From contig CANMSI010000001.1 of the NCBI GenBank assembly GCA_947500575.1, positions 496,001 through 560,000 on the forward strand: DNA of 64,000 bases, in the 5' to 3' direction. The stretch comes from an uncultured Flavobacteriaceae bacterium (GTDB lineage: Bacteria; Bacteroidota; Bacteroidia; Flavobacteriales; Flavobacteriaceae). The notes under the pieces are model-generated. The model made no database searches, was not told where the DNA came from, and saw only the letters and a list, made by a program, of their open reading frames with translations. Both the position numbers and the translations under genes were made by a program. Shown piece after piece: positions 54,626 through 64,000 of this stretch. Numbering within the stretch: position 1 is the stretch's first letter; every line of letters begins with the position of its first letter.

Positions 54626-55900
54626 ATGATACAATCTCTACCTTACTCCAGATTACGAACAATAGCCTTGTTTGCTCTTGTTGGTATTTTAGGAGCTTCA
54701 TGTGGTTCTTACCAACAAGCTTCTTATTATGACGATGATGGCATTTACGATAACGGTAACACCCGAGTCGTAGAAAAAAATCCAAACGCTTCGAGACAAG
54801 CAAAGGAACAAAACACAGATGTTTTCGGGGACTATTTTGGAGAAAAGGCAAACGAGTATGGTGAAATCTTAGATAGTGAAATTTTCACTGATGTAGACTC
54901 CTATAATAGTCAAAATGATAGCATCACCTTAGCTCCTGATACTGATTATTCTGTAATCGCTGATAATTCTTATGAAGGAAATGGCGCATGGGGAGATAAC
55001 CCATCTTCTGTATCTATTAACATCTACAGCAACGGCTGGGGTGGCTTCGGTAATGGCTGGGGCGGCTGGGGCGGCTGGGGTGGCTTCGGTTATGGAGGCG
55101 CTTGGGGCTATGGCGGATGGTATACTGCCGGTTTATATAATCCATGGAGATTCAACCGCTGGGGTTGGGGTGGATTTGGCTATGGCTACGGATATGGATA
55201 TGGATTCGGTGGCTACTATGGAGGTATTTACTGCCCACCTTTTTATTACGGAAATCGTTTTGGAGGTAATTTCAACAATAGAGGCTTTGCATACAATAGG
55301 AGTAGAAGAGGTTATTACAATAATGGTATAGCATCTAACAATATAAGAGGAAGGTCTAACGTCAGATCTAATAGAAATACAGCAGCTTCTCGCTACAGAA
55401 CCAATAGTGGTAGATCTAATAATAGCGTACGAAGAAGTAGCGCCACTAGCAGATCTAATCGTTACGCAAGTACCGGTAGAAGAACCGTTGGTGTAGATGC
55501 GGCAAGAAATAGATCTTACAGAAGTAGTAGAAGTACTAGAGTGGCACCTAGAACCTACAGTAGTAGCAGAAGCAATCAAACGTACAGAAGCAGTTCGCCT
55601 AGAAGCAGTTCTTACAGAAGTGGTACTAGAAGCGGTAGTAGCACTAGAAGTTCAGGCTACAGAAGTTCTAGCAGAAGTAGCTCTAGAAGTTCTGGATATA
55701 GAAGTAGTGGCCGAAGCAGTAGTTCTAGAAGTTCTGGCTACAGAAGTTCCGGGTCATCTTCTTCTAGAAGTTCTGGTTATAGAAGTTCTGGAAGCAGTTC
55801 TAGAAGCTCTAGTTCTAGAGGAAGTGTACGCTCTTCTAGTAGTAGATCATCATCTAGCGGTAGATCATCATCTAGCAGTCGAGGCGGAAGAAGACAATAG
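54626..55900 (+). CDS. Low-complexity Gly/Tyr-rich and Arg/Ser-rich lipoprotein
   Basis: A 424-residue lipoprotein (lipobox GASC, Cys26). After an acidic region (30-125) come a Gly/Trp/Tyr-rich block (about 130-215, repeats such as GGWGGWGG and YGYGYG) and a long Arg/Ser/Tyr block (about 215-424, repeated GYRSSxRSSS units). No enzymatic domain is seen. Proteins like this are scattered in Flavobacteriaceae and are probably cell-surface structural or polymer-contacting proteins; the basic tail could bind acidic polysaccharide or nucleic acid (inference). It lies 39 bases before an OmpP1-like gene and is likely cotranscribed. Confidence 0.8.
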   Translation: MIQSLPYSRLRTIALFALVGILGASCGSYQQASYYDDDGIYDNGNTRVVEKNPNASRQAKEQNTDVFGDYFGEKANEYGEILDSEIFTDVDSYNSQNDSITLAPDTDYSVIADNSYEGNGAWGDNPSSVSINIYSNGWGGFGNGWGGWGGWGGFGYGGAWGYGGWYTAGLYNPWRFNRWGWGGFGYGYGYGYGFGGYYGGIYCPPFYYGNRFGGNFNNRGFAYNRSRRGYYNNGIASNNIRGRSNVRSNRNTAASRYRTNSGRSNNSVRRSSATSRSNRYASTGRRTVGVDAARNRSYRSSRSTRVAPRTYSSSRSNQTYRSSSPRSSSYRSGTRSGSSTRSSGYRSSSRSSSRSSGYRSSGRSSSSRSSGYRSSGSSSSRSSGYRSSGSSSRSSSSRGSVRSSSSRSSSSGRSSSSSRGGRRQ

Positions 55901-55939
55901 GACCAAACAATTCAAGAACATTTATTAAAAAATTACGCA

Positions 55940-57445
55940 ATGAAAAGGTATTTAACTTTCATAATGGTATTGGTATGTGCTGTTGTAAGCGCACAAAATA
56001 TTCAGGACGTACTGAGGTATAGTACGGAAAATCTACAAGGAACAGCAAGATTCAATGGATTAAGTGGCGCTTTTGGAGCCTTAGGGGGAGATTTATCAGC
56101 CCTCAATGTAAACCCTGCTGGATCTGCAGTATTTAAAAACAGTCAATTTACATTTACGGGCAGTAATTACAATCGAAATAACGATGCTACCTATTTTAAT
56201 ACTACTAATAATACGCAGTTCAACAATGCAGAAATAAATCAAGTAGGCGGTGTTTTCGTATTTAGAAGTACAGATGATTCAAGCAATTGGAGAAAAGTCT
56301 CCTTAGCTTTTAATTATGATTTGGTACAAAATTTTGAGAATCGTTTTTTAGCAAGTGGTCGCAGCAACCAAGGTATTGATAATTACTTTCTAAATTTTGC
56401 ACAAGGGCTCCCATTTGGACCTTTAACGCTTCAGGATGGTGAATTTATTGAGGATGCCTATTTAGATATTGGTGCTAATTTAGGATTTGCCAACCAACAG
56501 GCCTTCTTAGGGTATTTTGGCGGAATTATTAACCCTGTAGAACAAACAGACGCAAATACAGCCTATATTTCGAATGCGCAGTATACCGATGTGAATCAGA
56601 CTTTTTTAAATAGAACATCTGGTTACAATAGCAAATTTACGGCAAATGTAGCATCTCAATATCAGGACAATCTATACATAGGTGCCTCCTTGAACTTTCA
56701 TACCATATTCTTCGAAAAAGTAAGTCTCTTTTCTGAGGATGGTTACGATCCGGCATCGGCAATACAAGCCGCTACCTTCGATAATTTATTACAGACCGAA
56801 GGAAATGGATTTTCATTAAGTGTTGGTGCTATTGCTAAATTAAATAACAATATACGCATTGGAGGTAGTTATCAATCTCCTACTTGGTATCGTCTTACGG
56901 ATAATACATCACAGCGTATTAATTCCGATGCAGCAGATGATGACATTCAATTTATAAATTTTGACATCATTAACAGGTTTGAATCCTATACCATTAAAAC
57001 CCCAGAAAAGTTAACAGGGAGCTTAGCCGTCATTTTTGGTAAAGAAGGCTTATTAAGTTTTGATTATAGTTATCAAGATATGTCCAATGCAGAACTGCGC
57101 CCTACGGGGGATCCAAGTTTTGCATCACAGAACAATTTAATATCTAATGAGTTGGGAGCCGTATCTACCTACCGCGTAGGAGGAGAAATTAGATTTGACC
57201 AGGTAAGCTTAAGAGCTGGCTATCGTTTTGAACAAAGCCCTTACAAAAATGCTGTAACCATTGGCGACCTTACTGGGTATTCTGCTGGTATTGGCTATAA
57301 CTTTGGTGGAAGCAGATTGGACCTTGCTTTTAGCAGATCTGAACAAGACGTAAATCAACTGTTGTTTGATACCGGATTAACAACTCCTGTATTTCTAAAC
57401 AATATTAATACCAATATTACCTTGGGATATACAATGAATTTCTAG
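55940..57445 (+). CDS. OmpP1/FadL-like outer-membrane beta-barrel protein
   Basis: A 501-residue protein with a signal peptide (VCAVVSAQ, about 1-19). The early segment ENLQGTARFNGLSGAFGALGGDLSALNVNPAGSAVF is the OmpP1/PorV-like start seen in flavobacterial FadL relatives (given here in parts: ARFNGLSGAFGALGGD and NVNPAG). The rest is amphipathic strands ending ITLGYTMNF with a terminal Phe, as in barrels. The likely role is transport of hydrophobic compounds across the outer membrane. It follows the low-complexity lipoprotein gene by 39 bases and is closed by the terminator at 57471. Confidence 0.85.
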   Translation: MKRYLTFIMVLVCAVVSAQNIQDVLRYSTENLQGTARFNGLSGAFGALGGDLSALNVNPAGSAVFKNSQFTFTGSNYNRNNDATYFNTTNNTQFNNAEINQVGGVFVFRSTDDSSNWRKVSLAFNYDLVQNFENRFLASGRSNQGIDNYFLNFAQGLPFGPLTLQDGEFIEDAYLDIGANLGFANQQAFLGYFGGIINPVEQTDANTAYISNAQYTDVNQTFLNRTSGYNSKFTANVASQYQDNLYIGASLNFHTIFFEKVSLFSEDGYDPASAIQAATFDNLLQTEGNGFSLSVGAIAKLNNNIRIGGSYQSPTWYRLTDNTSQRINSDAADDDIQFINFDIINRFESYTIKTPEKLTGSLAVIFGKEGLLSFDYSYQDMSNAELRPTGDPSFASQNNLISNELGAVSTYRVGGEIRFDQVSLRAGYRFEQSPYKNAVTIGDLTGYSAGIGYNFGGSRLDLAFSRSEQDVNQLLFDTGLTTPVFLNNINTNITLGYTMNF

Positions 57446-57470
57446 GTTGAAAAAAATAATATTTGAAGAA

Positions 57471-57500
57471 AAGGCCGGTTGACTCCGGTCTTTTTTTTTA
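57471..57500 (+). terminator. Terminator after the OmpP1-like gene
   Basis: Stem aaggccgg / ccggtctt (one G-T pair) with a 6-base loop, followed by a run of nine T residues. It overlaps the stop of the convergent 57498-58904 gene by 3 bases. Confidence 0.85.
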
Positions 57501-58904
57501 TCGTACTAAACTAAAATGAGTGCTAATAGTACTTGCTACTAGAATACCATTTTCTTGTCTGGAGTATTCCAATTTAAACCAATAATCTGAGGAAGGCATT
57601 TCTCTACCATTAAATGTTCCGTCCCAACCAATGGTAGACGCATCGATCTGTTTTAATAATTTTCCATAGCGATCAAAGATAAAAACAGCAGGATCCGTAA
57701 GAGTTTCTATCCCGGCAATGTTCCATGCATCATGTATACCATCGCCATTGGGTGTAAAAAACTTTGGATATCCTACCACTAAAAATTCTTGAGGTTCTGA
57801 GGTACCACAACCATTTTTATCATTAATAATTACAGTATTTACGCCAGGAGGTACATCCAGAAAAATGGGAGAATCCTGAAACTCGCCTCCATTAATAGCG
57901 TATTCATAATCTCCTGTACCTTCGGCAACAATTTCAATATTGTTACTGTCCGATAAATCGTCCAAAATAATCACCTCGCTCAGCACGGGTGTTCCAAAAA
58001 AGGTAATTAAAATATTATCCGTAATAATGACACTTCCTGTAGTTTCTATTTCCACAAAATAACGACCACTATTGGGGCTGGTAACCGTAAATTCAGTTTC
58101 TGCTGGTCCTGTAGCCAACACCTCATCTATAGTACCATCATCTTCCCTATCTAACAACCAAGTAACATTGGCAATATCTGGACCTGCAGGAGAGTTTAAT
58201 GCACTTAAAATAATATCTGGATCATCTTCGCAAGCAATAATATCCAATCCTAAAAACTCGTCTCTTAAAGTACAATCCAAGGCCGTATTTTGATCTGCCT
58301 CTACAGAACTACCTGTAAAAGTTAAAGAAAAAGGTTCTGGATCTCCATCAAAATTGGTGTTGAAATTATTGATAAGGATATAGTAAATCTCTCCTTGCAC
58401 CACATTGAGCCATTCATCATAGGTATTCTGACTTCCAACTACAAAAGGCGCTCCAATCTGGCCATTGGCAGGGTTTACTCCAATCCCAGTAAAATCCGTA
58501 GCATTTACTTCGTAATTGCATCGAATGGGTTGGGCAGTTCCGTTGCTTATATCACCGCAATCCACATCCGGACCATATACAGCAAAATCCCATTCTGCGG
58601 TAGTAGAAAGGGCTTCAATATCAAAACCCACCTGTCCGTCAGTACCTGCCCTAAAAACGTACCAAGAGGTGTTATTTTCAATATTTGCGGAAGCAACACT
58701 ACCTTTTTCTAAGCATCCTGTTTGTGTAATAACATCTGGATCAAAATCATCAATATCTCCTCCTCCATTCGATAAGCCCATCACTGGAACATCAGCACAA
58801 ACAGGAATTGCAGTCCTACAGTCCCCCGAATTTGGAGGATCTTGGGCCTGAACACCGATGGTGAATACCAGAAAACAACTTAAAGCACAGATAAAATTCC
58901 GCAT
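57498..58904 (-). CDS. T9SS type-B sorting-domain protein, paralogue 1
   Basis: A 468-residue secreted protein with signal peptide (IGVQAQ) and an N-terminal domain beginning DCRTAIPVCADVPV with YxVFRAG, IEALSTTAEWDFAVYGPDVDC and EIYYILINNFN segments, as in surface proteins with a PPC-like sandwich. Ig-like modules follow, then a C-terminal gliding-motility-associated type-B T9SS domain (FFTPNGDGIHDAWNI, FDRYGKLLKQI, GWDGTFNG, YWFKLEY). Type-B domains direct export through T9SS. Close paralogue of the 59025 gene, which lies 120 bases upstream on the same strand. Function beyond surface display is unknown. Confidence 0.88.
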   Translation of the reverse strand: MRNFICALSCFLVFTIGVQAQDPPNSGDCRTAIPVCADVPVMGLSNGGGDIDDFDPDVITQTGCLEKGSVASANIENNTSWYVFRAGTDGQVGFDIEALSTTAEWDFAVYGPDVDCGDISNGTAQPIRCNYEVNATDFTGIGVNPANGQIGAPFVVGSQNTYDEWLNVVQGEIYYILINNFNTNFDGDPEPFSLTFTGSSVEADQNTALDCTLRDEFLGLDIIACEDDPDIILSALNSPAGPDIANVTWLLDREDDGTIDEVLATGPAETEFTVTSPNSGRYFVEIETTGSVIITDNILITFFGTPVLSEVIILDDLSDSNNIEIVAEGTGDYEYAINGGEFQDSPIFLDVPPGVNTVIINDKNGCGTSEPQEFLVVGYPKFFTPNGDGIHDAWNIAGIETLTDPAVFIFDRYGKLLKQIDASTIGWDGTFNGREMPSSDYWFKLEYSRQENGILVASTISTHFSLVR

Positions 58905-59024
58905 GGCATTTCTTTGGTAGCGTTGTTATAATGTATATAATAACTCATGCCATTACAGTTTAGTATATTTCAACCTCCATTTTCTGTAGTTAATCGATGA
59001 ACCGTAAGCAATTGCAGAAAACTC

Positions 59025-60830
59025 CTATCTTCTCAAAGAAAAGTGATTCTGCACGTATTTAGCCTCGATACGCTGTCCGTTGTCATCTGAGTAGCTCAGT
59101 TTGAACCAATAATCGGAGGAAGGAAGTATTTTTCCGTTGAAGGTACCGTCCCAGCCTGGACTGGTTTCGTTCAGCTGTTTTAGAAGTTTTCCAAAACGAT
59201 CATAAATAGCGACACTTGGTGAATTCAATTCAGAGATCCCTTCAATGTTCCAAACATCATTTGCCCCATCTCCGTTAGGTGTAAAGAATTTGGGAAAACC
59301 AACCACAGTAATTGTTTCTGTAACTGATCCGCAACCATTTAAATCGGTGACCGTTACTTGGTGCGATCCGGGGAGAACGTTTGAAAATGCATTTCCAGTT
59401 TGTGGTGTCCCTCCATCCAATTGATATTCAAAATTTCCATCAATGACAGGAACAATAGTTACCGTATTGTTATTTTGTAAATCATCAATGAGCACTTCTG
59501 AAATTTGCGGGGCATCAGAGGAAACAACCGTAACTGTTCTTGTAGCATCGCATTGTAAGCCACCAGCTTGGTTAGATACTGTTACCGTATACGTTCCAGC
59601 TTGGGTAACAGTTATCTCCGAATTTAATTCTCCTGTATCCCATGTATATGAATAGGTTGTATTTGGAAAAGGATCACCAATTACCACGGAGGTGGCTCCG
59701 TCACATAAATAGACCTCTTCTGGGAAATCTAGCATAGGTGTCTCTAGTGCTGTTAATTGAAATTGTTGCGACGCATCAAAGCAATTGGGATTTTCAACAG
59801 AGGTAGTTCGTACAAAAATAGTTTCAGAAGTACCACTTATGGGATATGTTTTAGGCAAACTCCCTACCCCCATGATGGCATCAGACATACTTCGATAGTA
59901 ACTCACTACTACGTCTGTTGGAAGTTGCGTTCCCAAAGCTTCTGTATCTTTTTGCGAAAGATCATAAGTGGTTAAATCGGAACAAGAGGCGTCATCAGAT
60001 ATTGGATAGGTCATAGGAGTCGCAGAAAATGCAACCTGTACATCGCTAAATATGCTACTTCCATCATTCAAAAAAACCGCAACTCGGTACAAGGAAGCGT
60101 TTGGAACCGTAAAAGTGGGATTATGCTCTCCAGAAATTTGAAGAAAGCCAGCCCCATCGTCCCTAAACCAATCATATTGTATTGCATTTACTGTTGTTGC
60201 ATCCAAAATCACATTTTCCGTATCACATGCCGCAATTGGTGGACCTAACAAATTACTTACAATGGAACAGTCCAAAGCGGTCAATGGATCTGTGTTAAAA
60301 ATATCACCAGAAAACTGAATGGAAATTCCTGTATTGGTATTGCTAAAATTATTGATCAGTAAATAATAATCCTCTCCGGGTTCCACTTGCAACCAATCTT
60401 CATACAAAACGGAACCGGTTGCACCTGTAGGGTTTTCACCAACACCCATAAAAACTTCGTTATCTCGGTTATCAAAAAAATTACATCGAATAGGCTCCCC
60501 TAGATTAGCACAATCACTTGCTCTATACAAAGCAAAGTCCCAATCTTCTGAGGCATCAAAACCAATATTAAAACCAAGTTGACCAGAAGCACCTGTTCTA
60601 AAACGATACCAAGCCGAATTAGACTCAATGGCACCAGATAGTGTTTGCTCCAAACAGCCAGAAGTTGCTGCACCTCCAAAATCGTCCATACCAAACCCAT
60701 TGGTACCTCCATTTACCGGCGTATTATTACAAATGGGAATAGCAGTGCTACAATCTGATGAAATCTGGCCGCATGCGACCGATACCATGAGAAAAATAGG
60801 CAACCATAAAATGCTTACGCATCTGTTCAT
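59025..60830 (-). CDS. T9SS type-B sorting-domain protein, paralogue 2
   Basis: A 601-residue secreted protein with signal peptide (SVACGQ). The N-terminus (DCSTAIPICNNTPV, AWYRFRTG, DWDFALYRASDC, DYYLLINNFS) is homologous to that of the neighbouring 57498 gene, followed by more Ig-like modules (about 270-450), then the same type-B T9SS C-terminus (FFTPNGDGANDVWNI, YDRFGKLLKQL). The extra 133 residues relative to paralogue 1 are inserted Ig-like modules. Probably arose by tandem duplication. Confidence 0.88.
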   Translation of the reverse strand: MNRCVSILWLPIFLMVSVACGQISSDCSTAIPICNNTPVNGGTNGFGMDDFGGAATSGCLEQTLSGAIESNSAWYRFRTGASGQLGFNIGFDASEDWDFALYRASDCANLGEPIRCNFFDNRDNEVFMGVGENPTGATGSVLYEDWLQVEPGEDYYLLINNFSNTNTGISIQFSGDIFNTDPLTALDCSIVSNLLGPPIAACDTENVILDATTVNAIQYDWFRDDGAGFLQISGEHNPTFTVPNASLYRVAVFLNDGSSIFSDVQVAFSATPMTYPISDDASCSDLTTYDLSQKDTEALGTQLPTDVVVSYYRSMSDAIMGVGSLPKTYPISGTSETIFVRTTSVENPNCFDASQQFQLTALETPMLDFPEEVYLCDGATSVVIGDPFPNTTYSYTWDTGELNSEITVTQAGTYTVTVSNQAGGLQCDATRTVTVVSSDAPQISEVLIDDLQNNNTVTIVPVIDGNFEYQLDGGTPQTGNAFSNVLPGSHQVTVTDLNGCGSVTETITVVGFPKFFTPNGDGANDVWNIEGISELNSPSVAIYDRFGKLLKQLNETSPGWDGTFNGKILPSSDYWFKLSYSDDNGQRIEAKYVQNHFSLRR

Positions 60831-60935
60831 TAGCGGTTATACGTTTGGATGAGATAAAAATAAAACCTTGCTTACCTTAACACTAATTTATGTTGTGTAT
60901 GGCGCTAAATAGAACATTAAGTGCCATTTTATGTA

Positions 60936-60943
60936 TATCTTTG
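60936..60943 (+). promoter_or_regulatory. Likely -7 box for folE
   Basis: TATCTTTG matches TAnnTTTG exactly, 22 bases before ATG 60966. Its position within the open frame upstream supports starting folE at 60966 rather than at 60921. The -33 region is weak. Confidence 0.5.
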
Positions 60944-60965
60944 CCATCTTATAAGCTATTTTAGA

Positions 60966-61646
60966 ATGAAAGGGAAAACTACCTTGGAAGAGCATACAGA
61001 TACCCTAGGAAACGATCATGTTTCTTCTGCTCAGGATACCCCATTACGGGCAGACGCGTTTGAGTTAAGTGACGACGAAAAAATCAATAGAATTCAGGAG
61101 AATGTCAAAGAAATTATGACCACCCTTGGTTTGGATTTAACGGACGACAGCTTAAACGGAACACCTAATAGAGTGGCCAAAATGTTTGTGAACGAAATTT
61201 TTGGTGGTTTGCATCCAAAACGCAAACCAAAAGCTTCCACTTTTGACAATAAATATAAATATGGCGAAATGCTTGTAGAAAAGAATATTACCCTCTATTC
61301 TACCTGTGAACACCACTTATTACCAATTGTTGGCAAAGCCCATGTTGCTTACATTTCTAAAGGAACTGTCGTAGGCTTATCCAAAATGAATAGGGTTGTA
61401 GATTATTACGCTAAGAGACCACAGGTACAGGAACGCTTAAACCTCCAAATTGTGAAAGAACTACAAGAAGTTTTAGGCACAGAGGATGTGGCCTGCGTCA
61501 TAGATGCAAAACACTTATGTGTGAATTCTAGAGGAATTAGAGATATTGATAGTAGTACCATTACTGCCGAATACGGTGGAAAATTTAAAGAAGAAGCTAC
61601 TCGTAGAGAATTTCTGGAATATATAAACCTAGATACCCAATTTTAA
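60966..61646 (+). CDS. folE: GTP cyclohydrolase I
   Basis: A 226-residue enzyme from ATG 60966. The core has NGTPNRVAKMFVNEIF, zinc ligands in STCEHHLLPIVGKAHVAYI and DAKHLCVNSRGI, the GLSKMNRVVDYYAKRPQVQE motif and a Thr/Glu-rich tail. It converts GTP to dihydroneopterin triphosphate, the first step of folate synthesis, and so complements folP elsewhere in the window. It heads a + strand run with cysS 15 bases downstream. Confidence 0.97.
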   Translation: MKGKTTLEEHTDTLGNDHVSSAQDTPLRADAFELSDDEKINRIQENVKEIMTTLGLDLTDDSLNGTPNRVAKMFVNEIFGGLHPKRKPKASTFDNKYKYGEMLVEKNITLYSTCEHHLLPIVGKAHVAYISKGTVVGLSKMNRVVDYYAKRPQVQERLNLQIVKELQEVLGTEDVACVIDAKHLCVNSRGIRDIDSSTITAEYGGKFKEEATRREFLEYINLDTQF

Positions 61647-61661
61647 TAGTTTTAAGGATTG

Positions 61662-63146
61662 ATGCAATTGTACAAAACCCAGACCCTAAAAGTATATAAT
61701 TCATTAACAGGTAAAAAAGAGGTTTTTGAACCCTTGAATGAAGGCCATGTGGGCATGTATGTTTGCGGACCTACGGTCTATAGCAATGTTCATTTGGGCA
61801 ACTGCCGAACGTTTATGTCTTTTGACATGGTGTTTAGGTACCTAAAACATTTAGGTTTTAAAGTACGTTATGTACGAAATATTACAGATGCGGGTCATTT
61901 AGAGAATGATGCTGAAGATGGTGAGGATAAAATTGCAAAAAAAGCACGTCTTGAGCAATTAGAACCTATGGAAGTAGTGCAGCGCTATACCTTAGATTTT
62001 CATTCCATACTTCAAAAATTTAATTTCTTACCTCCAAGCATTGAGCCTACTGCCACAGGTCATATCATAGAACAGATAGAAATCATTAAAGACATTCTGG
62101 ACAAAGGTTTTGCTTACGAAACAAACGGTTCTGTTTATTTTGATGTAAACACCTTTAATAAGTCGCATTCTTATGGAAAACTAAGTGGTAGAAAATTGGA
62201 AGATATGATTGCGAATACCCGTGCGCTAGCAGCTCAGGATGAAAAAAAGAATCCTCAGGACTTTGCCTTATGGAAAAAAGCTGAACCACAACATATTATG
62301 AGATGGCCCTCTCCTTGGGGAGATGGTTTTCCTGGATGGCATTTAGAATGTACAGCCATGAGCACTAAATATCTAGGCGAAACTTTTGACATTCACGGAG
62401 GCGGGATGGATTTGAAATTCCCACACCATGAGTGTGAAATAGCACAAGCCGAAGCTTCTTATGGACATTCACCAGTAAAGTATTGGTTGCATGCAAATAT
62501 GCTTACGCTTAATGGAAAAAAGATGGCTAAGTCTACAGGGAATAATATTTTACCCAACGAAATTTTTTCCGGAGAAAATAGCATCCTTAGCAAAGCGTTT
62601 ACACCGTCTGCGGTTCGTTTCTTTATGATGCAAGCGCATTATACAAGTATTTTGGATCTTAGTAATGATGCTTTGTTAGCATCAGAAAAAGGCTATAACA
62701 AGCTTATGGAAGCGATTGAAAACCTCGGCAAATTGACTCCTACAGAAGCTCCCACAACTTTTGATATTGCTTCTTGGAAACAAAGGTGCTATGATGCATT
62801 GAATGATGATTTTAATACGCCTATTCTAATTGCTACTTTATTCGAAGCTGTAAAATATATTAATCAGGTAAAAGAAGGTACTGCAGCACTGGAGCAGAAA
62901 GATAAAGAACCTTTGCAATTGGCCATGGAGCAATTTGCGTTCGATATTCTTGGTCTTGAAAACCAACAAGCAACTCAAAACAATTCGGAGGCGTTATCCG
63001 GAACCGTTGAACTGCTCATTCAATTGCGAAATGAGGCACGGGCAAATAAAGATTTTGCCACTTCAGATAAAATAAGAGATCAATTAACTGCCTTAGGAAT
63101 CCAGTTAAAAGATGGCAAAGAAGGGACTACTTTTAGCATTTCCTAA
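61662..63146 (+). CDS. cysS: Cysteinyl-tRNA synthetase
   Basis: A 494-residue class I synthetase from ATG 61662, preceded by AAGGA; a TTG codon directly before it is in frame but is not needed. Zinc Cys and HIGH-type motif in [17 protein letters not shown], zinc ligands in WHLECTAMS and [10 protein letters not shown], and the KMSKS motif as KKMAKSTGN (Ala in place of the first Ser, tolerated in the family). It charges tRNA-Cys. It ends by overlapping the yidD start by one base (TAATG). Confidence 0.97.
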   Translation: MQLYKTQTLKVYNSLTGKKEVFEPLNEGHVGMYVCGPTVYSNVHLGNCRTFMSFDMVFRYLKHLGFKVRYVRNITDAGHLENDAEDGEDKIAKKARLEQLEPMEVVQRYTLDFHSILQKFNFLPPSIEPTATGHIIEQIEIIKDILDKGFAYETNGSVYFDVNTFNKSHSYGKLSGRKLEDMIANTRALAAQDEKKNPQDFALWKKAEPQHIMRWPSPWGDGFPGWHLECTAMSTKYLGETFDIHGGGMDLKFPHHECEIAQAEASYGHSPVKYWLHANMLTLNGKKMAKSTGNNILPNEIFSGENSILSKAFTPSAVRFFMMQAHYTSILDLSNDALLASEKGYNKLMEAIENLGKLTPTEAPTTFDIASWKQRCYDALNDDFNTPILIATLFEAVKYINQVKEGTAALEQKDKEPLQLAMEQFAFDILGLENQQATQNNSEALSGTVELLIQLRNEARANKDFATSDKIRDQLTALGIQLKDGKEGTTFSIS

Positions 63147-63370
63147 TGACAAAAAAGATCTTAATAGCACCCTTTGTCTTTATGGTAAAAATGTACCAGA
63201 ATTTAATATCGCCATTAACTCCGGCTAGTTGTAGATATTCTCCAACTTGTTCCCAATACACTCTGGAAGCTTTACAAAAACACGGCTTATTTAAAGGCGG
63301 ATGGTTGGCTACAAAACGAATTTTTAGTTGCCACCCTTGGGGTGGAAAAGGATACGATCCGGTCCCCTAA
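63146..63370 (+). CDS. yidD: Membrane protein insertion efficiency factor YidD
   Basis: A 74-residue small amphipathic protein with the YidD signature [20 protein letters not shown], the Cys pair and [12 protein letters not shown] at the C-terminus. It assists YidC-dependent membrane insertion at the inner membrane. Its ATG overlaps the cysS stop (TAATG), so translation is coupled. Confidence 0.95.
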   Translation: MTKKILIAPFVFMVKMYQNLISPLTPASCRYSPTCSQYTLEALQKHGLFKGGWLATKRIFSCHPWGGKGYDPVP

Positions 63371-63485
63371 AAGCTCTTTAAAAAGCATGTTATTAAAACC
63401 GTTCTAAAAAAACCTTTTTACGACTTATCAAATTGGTTGTACTAACTACTATTTACTTATCTTAGTCACTTAAAAATTATAACAC

Positions 63486-64000
63486 ATGTATTTCTTAGGC
63501 TTCACTTGGAACCCCAACGAAACTCTCTTTAAAATTGGTTTTTTACAGATTAAATATTACAACCTATTATGGATTGTAGCTTTTGCTCTTGGATGGTATT
63601 TAATGAAACGTATTTTTCAGAATGAAAAAAAGTCCGTTGAACAATTAGACTCTCTATTTGTCTATAGCGTTTTAGCCACTATGTTAGGAGCACGTTTAGG
63701 GCATGTGTTTTTTTATGATTGGGCCTATTATAAAAACAACTTATTAGAAATATTACTTCCTATTAAAGCGAGTTCAAATGCTGACGCTTCCCTTTTTGGG
63801 CTGATTGACGGATATCAATTTACTGGATTTACCGGGCTAGCGAGTCACGGGGCTACTATAGGGATGATCATTGCCATGTACTTCTTTGTTCGAAAATATA
63901 AAGACATCAAATTTTTATGGCTTCTAGATCGTTTGGTAGTGCCCTTTTCTATTGGAGCAGCCGCTGTTCGCTTGGGTAATTTTTTCAACTCAGAGATCAA
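63486..64000 (+). CDS. lgt: Prolipoprotein diacylglyceryl transferase (partial, cut by the right edge)
   Basis: The first 171 codons of Lgt. It starts MYFLGFTWNPNETLF, with membrane helices at about 22-40, 60-75 and 110-130 and the motifs YSVLATMLGARLGHVFFYD, FTGLASHGATIGMI and RLVVPFSIGAAAVRLGNFFNSEI, which are those of Lgt. It transfers diacylglycerol from phosphatidylglycerol to the lipobox Cys, the first step for the many lipoproteins encoded here. It lies 115 bases after yidD. Confidence 0.95.
   Translation, partial: MYFLGFTWNPNETLFKIGFLQIKYYNLLWIVAFALGWYLMKRIFQNEKKSVEQLDSLFVYSVLATMLGARLGHVFFYDWAYYKNNLLEILLPIKASSNADASLFGLIDGYQFTGFTGLASHGATIGMIIAMYFFVRKYKDIKFLWLLDRLVVPFSIGAAAVRLGNFFNSEI

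Noticed and set aside
54972-55928. Overlapping frames on both strands inside the low-complexity lipoprotein gene
   Set aside because: Biased codon use in Gly/Ser/Arg repeats keeps other frames open; only the 54626 frame has a lipobox start and sensible composition.

Overview
The window is a chromosomal segment of a marine-type Bacteroidota, almost certainly a Flavobacteriaceae. The signs are low G+C, Bacteroidota-type promoter boxes (TAnnTTTG), type IX secretion C-terminal sorting domains, many lipoproteins, an OmpP1/FadL-like protein, DUF4293/DUF1599/DUF3667 genes, Rho with a long basic N-terminal insertion, and a eukaryote/archaeal-type ProS ending in Tyr. The species cannot be named from the sequence alone.

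Region 1 (1-20116, all on the - strand) is a beta-glucan (laminarin-type) utilisation locus. Reading in the direction of transcription it holds: a one-component membrane regulator (17321-20116); a secreted glycosidase fused to a predicted outer-membrane beta-barrel (13856-17050); a surface glycan-binding lipoprotein; a GH16 laminarinase lipoprotein; a 1132-residue PKD/CBM lipoprotein; a large cytoplasmic glucan phosphorylase of the GH94/GH149/GH161 type; a GH17 lipoprotein; a GH30 lipoprotein; and a GPH-type MFS symporter whose C-terminus runs into a GH17-like domain cut by the left edge. No SusC/SusD pair is present in the visible part. Instead an outer-membrane barrel and an inner-membrane transporter each appear fused to a glycosidase, suggesting a hydrolase-coupled uptake route that feeds intracellular phosphorolysis. 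This is the most interesting content of the window.

Region 2 (20200-33565) is housekeeping: a likely operon DUF1599-DoxX/DUF6624-tpiA-prmA-clpS (- strand), folP-cdaA-DUF3667 (+), truA and an MsbA-like ABC exporter (-), a YfcE-type phosphoesterase, a DUF6503-like lipoprotein, a DUF4293 protein and rho.

Region 3 (33585-52221) is accessory. It has a protein of unknown function with a duplicated domain, a four-gene unit (membrane-anchored protein, 7-TM protein, HisKA_3 kinase, LuxR-type response regulator), a 12-PKD type-IX-secreted protein, and two tandem DUF5060-glycosidase-like paralogues with Ig-like, PKD and T9SS tails. The PKD gene and the first DUF5060 gene share a three-box upstream element with identical box spacing, which implies common regulation.

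Region 4 (52392-64000) is housekeeping and envelope: rpsT, two tRNA-Glu genes, proS, a Gly/Tyr- then Arg/Ser-rich lipoprotein, an OmpP1-like protein, two T9SS type-B paralogues, folE, cysS, yidD and the start of lgt, which is cut by the right edge.
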